This document shows, piece by piece, positions 32,529-41,450 of a DNA stretch of 64,000 nt; the first letter of the stretch is position 1; each line of letters begins with the position of its first letter. Made by a program: the position numbers and the translations under genes. The notes beneath the pieces are model-generated. The model did no database searches. It was not told the origin of the DNA and worked only from the letters and a program-made list of their open reading frames with translations. Source of the DNA: Rhinatrema bivittatum (lineage: Eukaryota; Chordata; Amphibia; Gymnophiona; Rhinatrematidae); assembly GCF_901001135.1 (NCBI RefSeq), contig NC_042618.1, positions 406,104,531 through 406,168,530 on the forward strand, written 5' to 3'.

Positions 32529-33612
32529 GTGAGCTCAGCCTTTACTTCATGGCATACAATCACCAACAAAGTCGCAGACCAAACCTGCCCACTAACCACC
32601 AAGGTGATTCACAAGGCCCAGGATAACAGGAAACCCTGGTTTACACCCGAACTGAAGGCTATCAAAGTAGACCTTAGAAACAAAGAACATACCTGGCGCA
32701 GAAATCCCTCTACCACGAATCAAGCAATCTACAAAGCCACACTCAATAAGTATAGGAACACCATCTTTAAAACAAAGAAAGATTTCTACGTGAAAAAAAT
32801 CCATCATTTCATATTCGACTCCAAAGCTCTTTTTTCATACGTCTCAGCTCTAACCAAACCCCCCCTCCATCCATTCCAGATGATCAAGCGTTCGCCAAAG
32901 CTACTGAACTCGCCTCCTTTTTCGAAGAGAAAATTATCAAGCTCACCAATCTTTTTCACACCTCTACTCCTACTACCCACCTCTCGCAGACCACAGCATC
33001 ACATCATAGAATCCTTCGCTACCACCTCATCATTCGAATCATTCGAAACCACCTCACCACTTGAAATTATGAATATTCTAAAGAAACTCAAACCCTCTTC
33101 ACATCCTTTAGATACCATCCCTTCAAACCTTCTCCTGTCAATACCAAACACCGTTGGGAAACCCATCGCAGAAATCATTAACTGTTCATTAACTCAAGGT
33201 AAAGTTCCAGATTCTCTCAAGCAAGCCATCTTGAAACCTCTCCTAAAAAAACCTAATCTTTCAACAGATGAACCAGCTAATTTTCGCCCCATTGCTAACC
33301 TACCCTTCATTGCTAAGATCATGGAGAAAATAGTCAATAAACAGCTTACAGACTACTTGGAAGATTTCAAGATTCTGGCTCCATCTCAATATGGTTTTCG
33401 GAAATCCCTTAACACAGAATCCCTTCTGATCTCTCTCATGGATTCAGTCTTCCTTAGTTCAGATAAAAAACAACCTCACCTGCTCATTCTCTTCGACCTC
33501 TCGGCGGCCTTTGATACGGTCAATCATTCAATCCTTCTAGACCGACTAGCCGACATTGGTATTTCAGGCACTGCCCTAGATTGGTTTCGTTCATTTCTCA
33601 GCAACAGATCAT
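32529..33612 (+). pseudogene. L2-like ORF2, N-terminal part of RT
   Basis: 361 codons open up to the hAT-like insertion. Blocks: KVIHKAQDNRKPWFTPELKA and KKDFYVKKIHHFIFDSKALF (linker), then RT: FRPIANLPFIAKIMEKIVNK, SQYGFRKSLNTESLLISL, LLILFDLSAAFDTVNHSIL (motif A with its catalytic Asp) and GTALDWFRSFLSNR. The frame stays open to the first base of the insertion and continues in the right-hand part once one TSD copy is discounted. The endonuclease domain is missing. A reverse transcriptase for target-primed retroposition. Confidence 0.85.
33605..33612. repeat. 8-bp TSD of hAT-like element, left
   Basis: CAGATCAT, repeated exactly at 36981-36988. Confidence 0.85.
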
Positions 33613-33738
33613 TAGGGATGTGAATCGTTTTTTTACGATTAAAATTATCGTCCGATAATTTTAATATCGTCTTAAATCGTTATAGAACACAATACAATAG
33701 AAATTCTAACGATTTATCGTTAAAAATCGTTAAATCGT

Positions 33739-33774
33739 GTTAGTGCGCACTAACTCGAGTTAGTGCGCACTAAC
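33739..33774. repeat. two 16-bp subterminal palindromes
   Basis: GTTAGTGCGCACTAAC occurs at 33739-33754 and 33759-33774, each a perfect palindrome. Repeated subterminal motifs are typical transposase-binding sites in hAT elements; that role here is inferred. Confidence 0.75.
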
Positions 33775-34105
33775 TGAAAATGATACAAATTGACACTTTC
33801 CAGGTCAGTAAAGGTCAGTTAGGAATGAATATGTGTTCCTATTGGCTGGCTGCCCTCTTATCTATTGATGTTAACCAGGTTCCCACTGAGGTGATGGTTG
33901 GGGGGATGGGAAATGGAAATGGAAACTCAGGAACACTAACAGAAAATGATACAAATTATTGACACTTTCCAGGTCAGTAAAGGTGAGTTAGGAATGAATA
34001 TGTATTCCTATTGGCTGGCTGCCCTCTTATCTATTGATGTTACCAAGGTTCCAACTGAGGTGATGGTTGGGGGGGATGGGAAATGGAAACTGTTGGTAGT
34101 TGACA
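33774..34105 (+). repeat. direct duplication inside left arm (~165 bp x2)
   Basis: AACTGAAAATGATACAAATT (33774) and AACAGAAAATGATACAAATT (33943) start two copies that both run through TTCCTATTGGCTGGCTGCCC to GGGATGGGAAATGGAAA. The right arm has one inverted copy (36635-36813). Confidence 0.75.
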
Positions 34106-34159
34106 AAAAAGTAATGTGATCAGTCAATATGACTAGAACTTGTGCCCTATTCCTGATAC

Positions 34160-34300
34160 CAGGGGTGTTGTGGTCTTCCTGCACTCAGTGCCCTATCCCT
34201 GATACAAGGGGTGTTGTGATCTTCCTGCACACAGTGCCCTAACCCTGACACCAGGGGAGTTGTGATCTTCCTGCACACAGTGCCCTATCCCTGATACCAG
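34160..34300 (+). repeat. ~47-bp minisatellite, first plus block (3 units)
   Basis: Units of the form GTTGTGATCTTCCTGCACAC, AGTGCCCTA-CCCTGA-ACCAG. The array continues at 35244 after the 143-bp satellite. Confidence 0.85.
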
Positions 34301-35243
34301 TCTGAGACAGCTCCCTCCCTGCATTACTAGTGAGAGGCTGGCTTCACAGACAGGGGGGAGCTGCCTGACCCTCACTCCTGACTTCCCCCATGTCCCAGCC
34401 AGTGAATGGTATGTGGGTGAGGGGGGGGGGAGGATGGTGAAGTCTGAGACATCTCCCTCCCTGCATTACTAGTGAGAGGCTGGCTTCACAGACAGGGGGG
34501 AGCTGCCTGACCCTCACTCCTGACTTCCCCCATGTCCCAGCCAGTGAATGGTGTGTGGGTGAGGGGGGGGAGGATGGTGAAGTCTGAGACAGCTCCCTCC
34601 CTGCATTACTAGTGAGAGGCTGGCTTCACAGACAGGGGGGAGCTGCCTGACCCTCATTCCTGACTTCCCCCATGTCCCAGCCAGTGAATGGTGTGTGGGT
34701 GAGGGGGGGGGGGGGGAGGATGGTGAAGTCTGAGACAGCTCCCTCCCTGCATTACTAGTGAGAGGCTGGCTTCACAGACAGGGGGGAGCTGCCTGACCCT
34801 CACTCCTGACTTCCCCCATGTCCCAGCTAGTGAATGGTGTGTGGGTGAGGGGGGGGGGGAGGATGGTGAAGTCTGAGACAGCTCCCTCCCTGCATTACTA
34901 GTGAGAGGCTGGCTTCACAGACAGGGGGGAGCTGCCTGACCCTCACTCCTGACTTCCCCCATGTCCCAGCCAGTGAATGGTGTGTGGGTGAGGGGGGGGG
35001 GGAGGATGGTGAAGTCTGAGACAGCTCCCTCCCTGCATTACTAGTGAGAGGCTGGCTTCACAGACAGGGGGGAGCTGCCTGACCCTCACTCCTGACTTCC
35101 CCCATGTCCCAGCTAGTGAATGGTGTGTGGGTGAGGGGGGGGGAGGGGGGAGGATGGTGAAGTCTGAGACAGCTCCCTCCCTGCATTACTAGTGAGAGGC
35201 TGGCTTCACAGACAGGGGGGGAGCTGCCTGACCCTCACTCCTC
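34301..35243 (+). repeat. ~143-bp satellite array, 6.5 units
   Basis: Units start with TCTGAGACAG at 34301, 34443, 34583, 34729, 34872, 35015 and 35163 (the second has TCTGAGACAT). Spacings are 142, 140, 146, 143, 143 and 148 bp. Outside the G-run (8-14 G, plus a broken one) the copies are almost identical, so length variation comes mainly from slippage. The last unit is cut after CCTCACTCCT. The array interrupts the plus-oriented minisatellite. Confidence 0.9.
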
Positions 35244-35435
35244 CGGGGTATTGTGATCTTCCTGCACACAGTGCCCTATCCCTGATACCAGGGGTGTTGT
35301 GATCTTCCTGCATGCAGTGCCCTATCCCTATTAATACCAGTAGTGTTGTGATCTTCCTGCACGCAGTGCCCTATCCCTAATACCAGGGGTGTTGTGATCT
35401 TCCTGCATGCAGTGCCCTATCCCTGATACCGGGAT
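35244..35435 (+). repeat. ~47-bp minisatellite, second plus block (4 units)
   Basis: Same unit and orientation as 34160-34300, with variants CATGCAGTGCC and CCCTATTAATACCAG. Confidence 0.85.
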
Positions 35436-36612
35436 GTGTGCAAGAAGATCACAACACCCCCGGTATCAGGAATAGGGCACTGTGTGCAGGAAGATCACAA
35501 CACCCCCGGTATCAGGAATAGGGCACTGTGTGCAGGAAGATCACAACACCCCTGGTGCCAGGGTTAGGGCACTGTGTGCAGGAAGATCACAACACTCCTG
35601 GTATTAATAGGGATAGGGCACTGTGTGCAGGAAGATCACAACACCCCTGGTGCCAGGGTTAGGGCACTGTGTGCAGGAAGATCACAACACTCCTGGTATT
35701 AATAGGGATAGGGCACTGTGTACATGAAGATCACAACACCCCTGGTGCCAGGGTTAGGGCACTGTGTGCAGGAAGATCACAACACCCCTGGTGCCAGGGT
35801 TAGGGCACTGTGTGCAGGAAGATCACAACTCTCCTGGTATTAATAGGGATAGGGCACTGTGTGCAGGAAGATCACAACACCCCTGGTGCCAGGGTTAGGG
35901 CACTGTGTGCAGGAAGATCACAACACTCCTGGTATTAATAGGGATAGGGCACTGTGTACATGAAGATCACAACACCCCTGGTGCCAGGGTTAGGGCACTG
36001 TGTGCAAGAAGATCACAACACTCCTGGTATTAATAGGGATAGGGCACTGTGTGCAGGAAGATCACAACACCCCTGGTGCCAGGGTTAGGGCACTGTGTGC
36101 AGGAAGATCACAACACCCCTGGTGCCAGGGTTAGGGCAATGTGTGCAGGAAGATCACAACACTCCTGGTATTAATAGGGATAGGGCACTGTGTGCAGGAA
36201 GATCACAACACCCCTGGTGCCAGGGTTAGGGCACTGTGTGCAGGAAGATCACAACACTCCTGGTATTAATAGGGATAGGGCACTGTGTACATGAAGATCA
36301 CAACACCCCTGGTGCCAGGGTTAGGTCACTGTGTGCAAGAATATCACAACACTCCTGGTATTAATAGGGATAGGGCACTGTGTGCAGGAAGATCACAACA
36401 CCCCTGGTGCCAGGGTTAGGGCACTGTGTGCAGGAAGATCACAACACTCCTGGTATTAATAGGGATAGGGCACTGTGTGCAGGAAGATCACAACACCCCT
36501 GGTGCCAGGGTTAGGGCACTGTGTGCAGGACGATCACAACACTCCTGGTATTAATAGGGATAGGGCACTGTGTGCAGGAAGATCACAATACCCCTGGTAT
36601 CAGGGTTAGGGC
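35436..36612 (-). repeat. ~47-bp minisatellite, inverted block (~25 units)
   Basis: The unit now reads GTGTGCAGGAAGATCACAAC, ACCCCTGGTGCCAGGGTTAG, GGCACT: the reverse complement of the plus blocks. Two variants tend to alternate: A with CCCCTGGTGCCAGGGTT and B with CTCCTGGTATTAATAGGGAT, giving a higher-order repeat of about 95 bp. A marked variant TACATGAAGATCAC occurs at about 35720, 35957 and 36288, suggesting larger segmental duplications. Confidence 0.9.
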
Positions 36613-36807
36613 ACAAGTTCTAGTCACATTGACTGATCACATTACTTGTTTTGTCAAGCTACCAACTGTTTCCATTTCCCATCCCCCATTTACTGTCAGT
36701 GGGAACCTTGGTAACATGAATAAATAAGAGGGCAGCCAATAGGAATACATATTCATTCCTAAACTGACCTTAACTGACCTGAAAAGTGTCAAATTGTATC
36801 ATTTTCA

Positions 36808-36864
36808 GTTAGTGCGCACTAACTCCCAGTTAGTGCGCACTAACTCGAGTTAGTGCGCACTAAT
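36808..36864. repeat. three 16-bp subterminal palindromes
   Basis: GTTAGTGCGCACTAAC at 36808-36823 and 36829-36844, and once with a final T at 36849-36864. They mirror the two copies in the left arm. Confidence 0.75.
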
Positions 36865-36980
36865 CGGAAAAAACGATTTTTAACGATTTTTTAACTAAAA
36901 AATCGTGCCTAACACGATTTTCTTGCCCTGCCACACGATTTCTATCGTTAAGACGATATGGAACACGATTCACATCCCTA

Positions 36981-36988
36981 CAGATCAT
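36981..36988. repeat. 8-bp TSD of hAT-like element, right
   Basis: CAGATCAT, exact copy of 33605-33612. Confidence 0.85.
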
Positions 36989-37839
36989 TCAAGGTCAAAA
37001 TTAATAACAAAGAATCTGAGCCAATCAGTTCAAACCTGGGAGTTCCACAAGGTTCATCCCTCTCCCCAACCCTCTTCAACATTTATCTTCTACCCCTCTG
37101 CTTCCTGCTATCTAAGCTGAAAATCAAATATTTTGTATATGCAGATGACATACAAATTCTCATCCCTATAAGGAAGTCCCTTCAAAATACTTTAATTTTC
37201 TGGGAATATTGCTTTCAGGAAATCAGCTCGCTCCTTACCAAACTTAACCATGTCATCAACAAGCAAAAAACGGAATACCTCATCATCTCCCAGGATGACA
37301 ATTTCATTTCTAGAGAGACATCCACCATTATAATTGGTCAAACACAAAAAGACATTTCCTCTAATCTTAATCCTCTTGCAACTATCCTGGACAACCTCAA
37401 AAACACTTCCCATGTAAGAGATCTAGGCGTGCTTTTGGACAATCATCTGAACCTCAAAAGATTTGTAAATAACACAACTAAAGAATGCTTTTTCAAATTA
37501 CAAGTTCTGAAAAGGCTAAAACCCCTTTTGCACTGGCTTCCGATTAAATACAGAGTCCTCTACAAAGCCATGACCATCATACACAAATCCTTAAACAACT
37601 TAGCTCCAATTGATCTTACCTTTCAGTTTCGCACCAACAAATCAAAGAGACCAATAAGAAAAGCTTATCAAGGCTCCCTTTTTGTCCCTCAAGCCAAAAC
37701 TCCACTAAGAAATAGGGCTCTTTCCACAGCAGGTCCTTCTCATTGGAACTCACTTCCACCAGACCTTAGACAGGATCCCTGCCAGCAATCCTTCAAGAAA
37801 AAACTGAAAACTTGGCTATTCAGTCTAGCATTTCCCTGA
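36989..37839 (+). pseudogene. L2-like ORF2, C-terminal part
   Basis: Continues the same frame as 32529-33612. RT motif B GVPQGSSLSPTLFNIYLLPL, motif C KYFVYADDIQILIP with an intact YADD box, then NKQKTEYLIISQ, HVRDLGVLLDNHLNLKRFV and FFKLQVLKRLKPLL. Next comes HWLPIKYRVLYKAMTIIHKS directly, without the roughly 62 residues (including the YCNSLLLGLP region) found between these blocks in the copy at 11354-11944. RNRALSTAGPSHWNSLPPDL and QQSFKKKLKTWLFSLAFP end it. An in-frame deletion is the likely explanation. Confidence 0.85.
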
Positions 37840-38273
37840 TTACTTACAGTAGACTTACCATGGCAAATATGATTTGTTTGTTCTTTTTGTATAATTCCTC
37901 CCTCTAATCCCTCCTTTTTTATCCACCTTTCTGGTCCCTCTATTTTTCTTTTTCTCCCTTCCCTTTCACCCCCACATCCTCCCTTCTAATTATCCTCTCA
38001 TTGCTCCAAGCCCTATTTCTCTCGATACTTCCATCTGTTATTTAATTTTTAACTTTTAATTCCTCATTGGTTTTCTGCAAGACATCTATTTAAGATGAAT
38101 ACTTCAAACTCCATGTTTTATTATTGCTCCTACAGGTTTTTATGTTATATGTTCTCTGTTACATGTAATGCTTTCAAGCAAGTTTAATTGTTCAATGTAA
38201 ACTGATTTGATTTGCATCTAATGCAAGAAGACCGGTATATAAAAAACCAAAATAAATAAAATAAAATAAATAC
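37840..38273 (+). mobile_element. L2-like LINE 3' UTR and tail
   Basis: Pyrimidine-rich 3' UTR, then TGTAAACTGATTTGATTTGC, GACCGGTATATAAAAAACC and the AATAAATAAAATAAA tail. The signature 'TGTAAACC-ATGTGAT..CGGTATATAA' is shared by all L2-like ends in the window. Confidence 0.8.
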
Positions 38274-38830
38274 CAGGTCAAATCAGAGTTCTATTTGATT
38301 CAAGTGCTCCTCACTGGGCCCAACAACCAACAATCTAGTGGGAGTCTTGATTTACTTCAGAAAAGAGAATACTGCCATCATGGCTGATATTCAACATAGG
38401 TTCTACTGTTTCATGGTCCATGAAGACTACAGAAAATATCTAGGATTCCGTGGTACCAAGACAACAACATTAGCAGCAAGACTGTTGCGTATAGGATGTG
38501 TGTGCATGTCTTTAATAGCAGTCCATCACTTGCAGTGGCCATCTATGGACCGGAGGACAGCACAAGAAGGAAAGGATGAGTATGGAACACATGCCAGACA
38601 ATTCATAGAAAGAGACTTCTATATGAATGATGGATTGAAGTCTGTACCTACAGAGGAAGCAGCTATTGACGTGACAAAGACAGCGCAATCATTTTTAGCT
38701 GAGACCAATTTGAGGCTTCATAAAATAAACTCCAACAATGCCAAGGTAATGAAATTATTCCCTTCAGAAGACCATGTGAAAGACTTGAAGAACTTGGATT
38801 TGAAAGTTGACATGCCATACTCCAGCTAAG
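38274..38830 (+). pseudogene. BEL/Pao reverse transcriptase, catalytic part
   Basis: PGQIRVLFDSSAPHWAQQPT, a stop, then a 163-codon frame: LIYFRKENTAIMADIQHRFY CFMVHEDYRKYL, QFIERDFYMNDGLKSVPTEE, AQSFLAETNLRLHKINSNNA, FPSEDHVKDLKNLDL. Active BEL/Pao RTs have YVDD in the box that reads YMND here, so a metal-binding aspartate is changed to Asn. MADIQ-MF is the expected motif A neighbourhood. The frame also has a small deletion or shift after RKYL where 'RFLWY' is expected. Confidence 0.85.
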
Positions 38831-39283
38831 TCTCAGTCTAAATTTGGACCTGAAAGGAGACACGTTCACATTCCAAGTCTCAAGAGAAGAAAAACCTTAT
38901 ACCTGCTATGGCATTCTGTCCACATTCAACAACTTATATGATCCATTTGGATTTGTGGATCTAGTCACCATAAAAGAGAGGTCTTTATTAAGAGGACTTT
39001 CATCAGTGATAACAAGTGGGACATCCTGCTGCTTCCAGAGAAGAAAATGAGAATGGGAAACATGGGAGAATTCCCTGCGAGATTTGGAGCAACTCCTGAT
39101 TCCATGTATGTATACCTGTATATCTCTCACTGCAGCTTATTACAAAGAACTTTGTAAAGATGGCCTATGAGAAGATGACAGATGCTGAAGGCAGATCCCA
39201 CATAGGATTTATCCTTGGGAAGGCTAAATTAACACCTCAGCCTAACTACACCATATCACGGCTTGAATTATATGCAGAAGTAT
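38831..39283 (+). pseudogene. BEL/Pao RT C-terminus and RNase H start
   Basis: After a stop: LGLNLDLKGDTFTFQVSREE, KPYTCYGILSTFNNLYDPFG, FVDLVTIKERSLLRGLSSV; then MAYEKMTDAEGRSHIGFILG, KAKLTPQPNYTISRLELYAE. The last block is the RNase H region with the 'PRLEL-AA' pattern. It is cut at 39283 by an L2 tail and resumes with VLAVEIMELI at 39421. Confidence 0.8.
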
Positions 39284-39420
39284 ATGTTCCATATACTTAC
39301 ATGTTCCATGTAAACCGCCTCCCCGGCGATAGTTCTTTCTGTTAAATGTGAACCGGAGTGATATGTATTGTATACAGGAACTTCCGGTATATAAAAACAA
39401 AAAATAAATAAATAAATAAA
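39284..39420 (+). mobile_element. L2-like LINE 3' tail nested in BEL RNase H
   Basis: Only about 135 bp: CATGTAAACCGCCTCCCCGG, CTTCCGGTATATAAAAAC and (AAAT)n. BEL coding sequence reads straight across: LELYAE before and VLAVEI after. AAGTA (39279-39283) and AAGTA (39419-39423) may be a short TSD. Confidence 0.8.
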
Positions 39421-39850
39421 GTACTGGCAGTAGAGATAATGGAGCTGATACTAAGTGAAAAAGACGTTCAGCTGGATGTGGTCAAGTTGTACACTGACAA
39501 TAAAGTAATGCTGAGCTACATATAGAATCACACCAGCAGATTCTACATATTGTATATATAAGCAACAAAGCTGAGCACATCAGGAAGCCAACGTGACTAG
39601 ATCAGTGGTATTATGTGCCCACCAATCAGAACCCAGTAGACTATGCCACAAGATCTGTCTTAGCAGCTCATCTAATGCAGACAACATGGCTAACTGGACC
39701 TGAGTTCCTTATAAGAAGCAGATTTCATTGATCTCATGAATCCTGAATCAGATGCAGAGATCCGCCCAAGGGTAACCACACTTGCCACTATCATTCCTGA
39801 AGGCAAATTGGAATCACATCGGTTCAACCATTTTTTGAAGTAGACAGTGC
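39421..39850 (+). pseudogene. BEL/Pao RNase H C-terminal part
   Basis: VLAVEIMELILSEKDVQLDV, VKLYTDNKVMLSYI (the 'FYTDSKVVLGYI' block with its catalytic Asp), a stop, HTSRFYI-like, WYYVPTNQNPVDYATR-like and MNPESDAEIRPRVTTLATII, then SHRFNHFLK. The segment after this, where integrase should begin, is not recognisable. Confidence 0.75.
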
Positions 39851-39929
39851 TGAGACACACTAGGGAATGCCTTATCCAGCCTTATCCACATTGTGCTCTC
39901 TTTTCGTCAGACCCCGGACAGTTCATCAA

Positions 39930-40545
39930 GGGCCAGATTTTCAAAGGGGTATGCACGTAAGATACGCGCATACCCCCCAAAAACCTGCCCAAAGTTCCCC
40001 CTGCGCATGCCGAGCCTATGTTGAGTAGGCTTGGCGGCGCACGCAAGCCCTGGGACGCGCGTAAGTCCCGGGGCTTTCCTGGGGGGGGGGGGGGGGCGTG
40101 TTGCAGCGGCGCATCATTTGGGGGTGGGGCTGCAGGCGTGGTTCCAGCCCGGGGGCATTTCGTGGGCATGGCCGAGGCCTCTGAAATGGCTCCCGGGCCT
40201 GGGAATCACGCGCCGGCGGCCAGCCCAGCGCGCGCAAGTTACGCCTGCCTCGGGCAGGTGTAACTTGTGCAACAAAGGTAGGGTGGTTTAGGTAGGGCTG
40301 GGGGGGGTGGATGAGGTAGGGGAAGAGAGGGGAAGGTGCGGGGGGGAAAAAGGAAAGTTCCCTTCGAGGCCGCTCCGATTTCAGAGCAGCCTCGGAGGGA
40401 ACGGAGGCAGGCTGCGTGGCTCGGCGCACGCAGGCTACCAATTTTGCACAGCCTTGCGCGTATCTATTAAAATCCCGCGTACTCTTGTTTGCGCCTGGTG
40501 CGCGAACAAAAGTACGCATGTGCGCAAATTTGTAAAATCTACCTC
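39930..40545. mobile_element. GC-rich palindromic element, TSD CAA
   Basis: Begins GGGCCAGATTTTCAAAGGGG and ends TTTGTAAAATCTACCTC, flanked by CAA (39927-39929) and CAA (40546-40548). The opening GGGGTATGCACGTAAGATAC nearly repeats that of 52731-52897. TTCCCTTCGAGGCCGCTCCG and CGGAGGGAACGG form a hairpin as in 55248-55908. The G-run at 40081-40096 and the frames in both strands are artefacts of composition. Confidence 0.65.
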
Positions 40546-40548
40546 CAA

Positions 40549-40753
40549 ATGTTTATTACCAATGGCATCCCTGAATAAAATTCCACACAGTTGTTGAACT
40601 CTTTATGTTCAGAAAATGTCATCCTGCATTGTGTACAGCAAGATGCTTGCTAAAGATATCAAAACTGCAAAAAAAGGAACGATAAAGACATTCATCAGAC
40701 CTATTACAAAGACAGTGCTCATTATATCTTATGAAAATACTTGAACATCTGGC
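40549..40753. other. no feature seen
   Basis: Possibly residual 3' sequence of the BEL/Pao element; nothing recognisable. Confidence 0.3.
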
Positions 40754-40803
40754 GAAAGATTTAACGGACTGTCTAGAGGCTCAAGCCAGAGATCGAGTGC
40801 CAA
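40754..40803 (+). repeat. second copy of BEL leader block
   Basis: GAAAGATTTAACGGACTGTC, then GAGGCTCAAGCCAGAGATCG AG. It matches 28466-28517. The flanking sequences differ, so it is not a simple LTR pair. Confidence 0.55.
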
Positions 40804-41290
40804 GTGTAGTATAATACTACTTTATTCCAGATGGAAGAAATCACTTTCTAGAAATTTTTGTTTACACACCACTATGTGGCATTTTATACCCAGTAAGATC
40901 AATCATTCTTAAATTCTTTGTGTCACATGCCTTTATGCATGCCTTATTTCTGAATAGTGCTCAAGCTGCCACAAAATCCTTGTGCTGTATGTTCAGTAAG
41001 GAAATTTCTTGACTAGAGGATATCTTTTAACTGATTGAGCTGAATTAGGGGCAGCCCCTCAATAAACCACAAATTAGTGCCATCAGTGGACATATCAAGA
41101 TGTTTCAGCAAGATATTTTGACACAACTTATGGAGCTTGGCCTACATGATTTGACTCAGCAAGTTTCCAATGCTGATGCCAAGGTGGGCACTCTTTGCAC
41201 CAGGACTTAAAGGCCTTCAGAGACTGGGAGGTTAACAGTAGTATGCTGGTCCAGACAAGCAACCAAATAGTCCTATTCTACTTTAAAAAT
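40804..41290. other. intergenic sequence, no gene seen
   Basis: No recognised feature. It could be leader or gag of a second, older BEL-like copy following the repeated block, but no motif supports this. Confidence 0.35.
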
Positions 41291-41294
41291 CAAG

Positions 41295-41450
41295 GAGTAG
41301 GGTTGACCTGATGGCTGAGGACCTAGGTTCAAGTCTTAGACCAAGACTCCACTCCCTGGACTGGCCAAGGCTGGGGATACTATGGAAGCAGAGACCACAG
41401 CCTCTGAGGGTAATGGAGTCTAGGCCATTGCTAGTGGCCAGATTCAAAGT
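41295..41450 (+). mobile_element. SINE-like repeat
   Basis: GGTTCAAGTCTTAGACC resembles a pol III B box (GGTTCGANNCC). It is followed by TGGCCAAGGCTGGGGATAC and a GGAAGCAGAGACCAC block. GGCCAGGGCTGGGGATGCC with a GGAGGCAGCAATCAC block occurs at 61803-61841, and GGCCAGGACTGGGGATG at 46542-46558. I infer a shared tRNA-derived SINE family. Confidence 0.4.

Larger units (their letters stand above)
33613..36980. mobile_element. 3,368-bp hAT-like foldback element
   Basis: Termini TAGGGATGTGAATCGT (left) and ACGATTCACATCCCTA (right; exact inverse) with 8-bp TSD CAGATCAT, as hAT transposons make. Long inverted arms (left about 33613-34165, right about 36605-36980) share blocks such as GAAAATGATACAAATTGACA. 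The left arm contains a direct duplication (33774-33940 and 33943-34100). The core is made of two tandem arrays. No transposase frame exists, so it must have been moved by an enzyme encoded elsewhere. Confidence 0.85.
32515..38273 (+). mobile_element. L2-like LINE nested in BEL RT, itself split by a hAT-like element
   Basis: Flanked by collinear BEL RT sequence. It carries a long ORF2, a 430-bp 3' UTR with ACCGGTATAT, and an AATAAATAAAATAAAATAAA tail at 38249-38269. It is 5'-truncated within ORF2: no endonuclease is visible. Length without the hAT-like element is about 2.4 kb. The flanking sequences do not show an obvious TSD. Confidence 0.85.
27950..40803 (+). mobile_element. decayed BEL/Pao LTR retrotransposon with nested insertions
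   Basis: Collinear BEL/Pao sequence on the plus strand: gag (28810-29515, 30240-30870), protease (30880-31146, 31815-31990), RT (31990-32515, 38274-38830), RNase H (38840-39283, 39421-39850). Integrase was not recognised. Interruptions: CR1 (29521-30232), an unnamed AT-rich insert (31147-31815), L2-like LINE (32515-38273) holding a hAT-like foldback, an L2 tail (39284-39420) and a GC-rich palindromic element (39930-40545). The element is dead. It is the oldest recognisable layer of this locus. Confidence 0.8.

Noticed and set aside
34160..36612. Possible CRISPR-like array of direct repeats
   Set aside because: The units are contiguous minisatellite copies with no unique spacers, in a eukaryotic transposon.
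40016..40519. 167-codon Pro/Arg-rich minus frame
   Set aside because: Inside a GC-rich palindromic element with shared termini; no known domain.
41300..41345. A functional tRNA gene at the B-box-like sequence
   Set aside because: No cloverleaf can be drawn: A and B box-like sequences are only about 13 nt apart and no acceptor stem is visible; more likely a SINE head.
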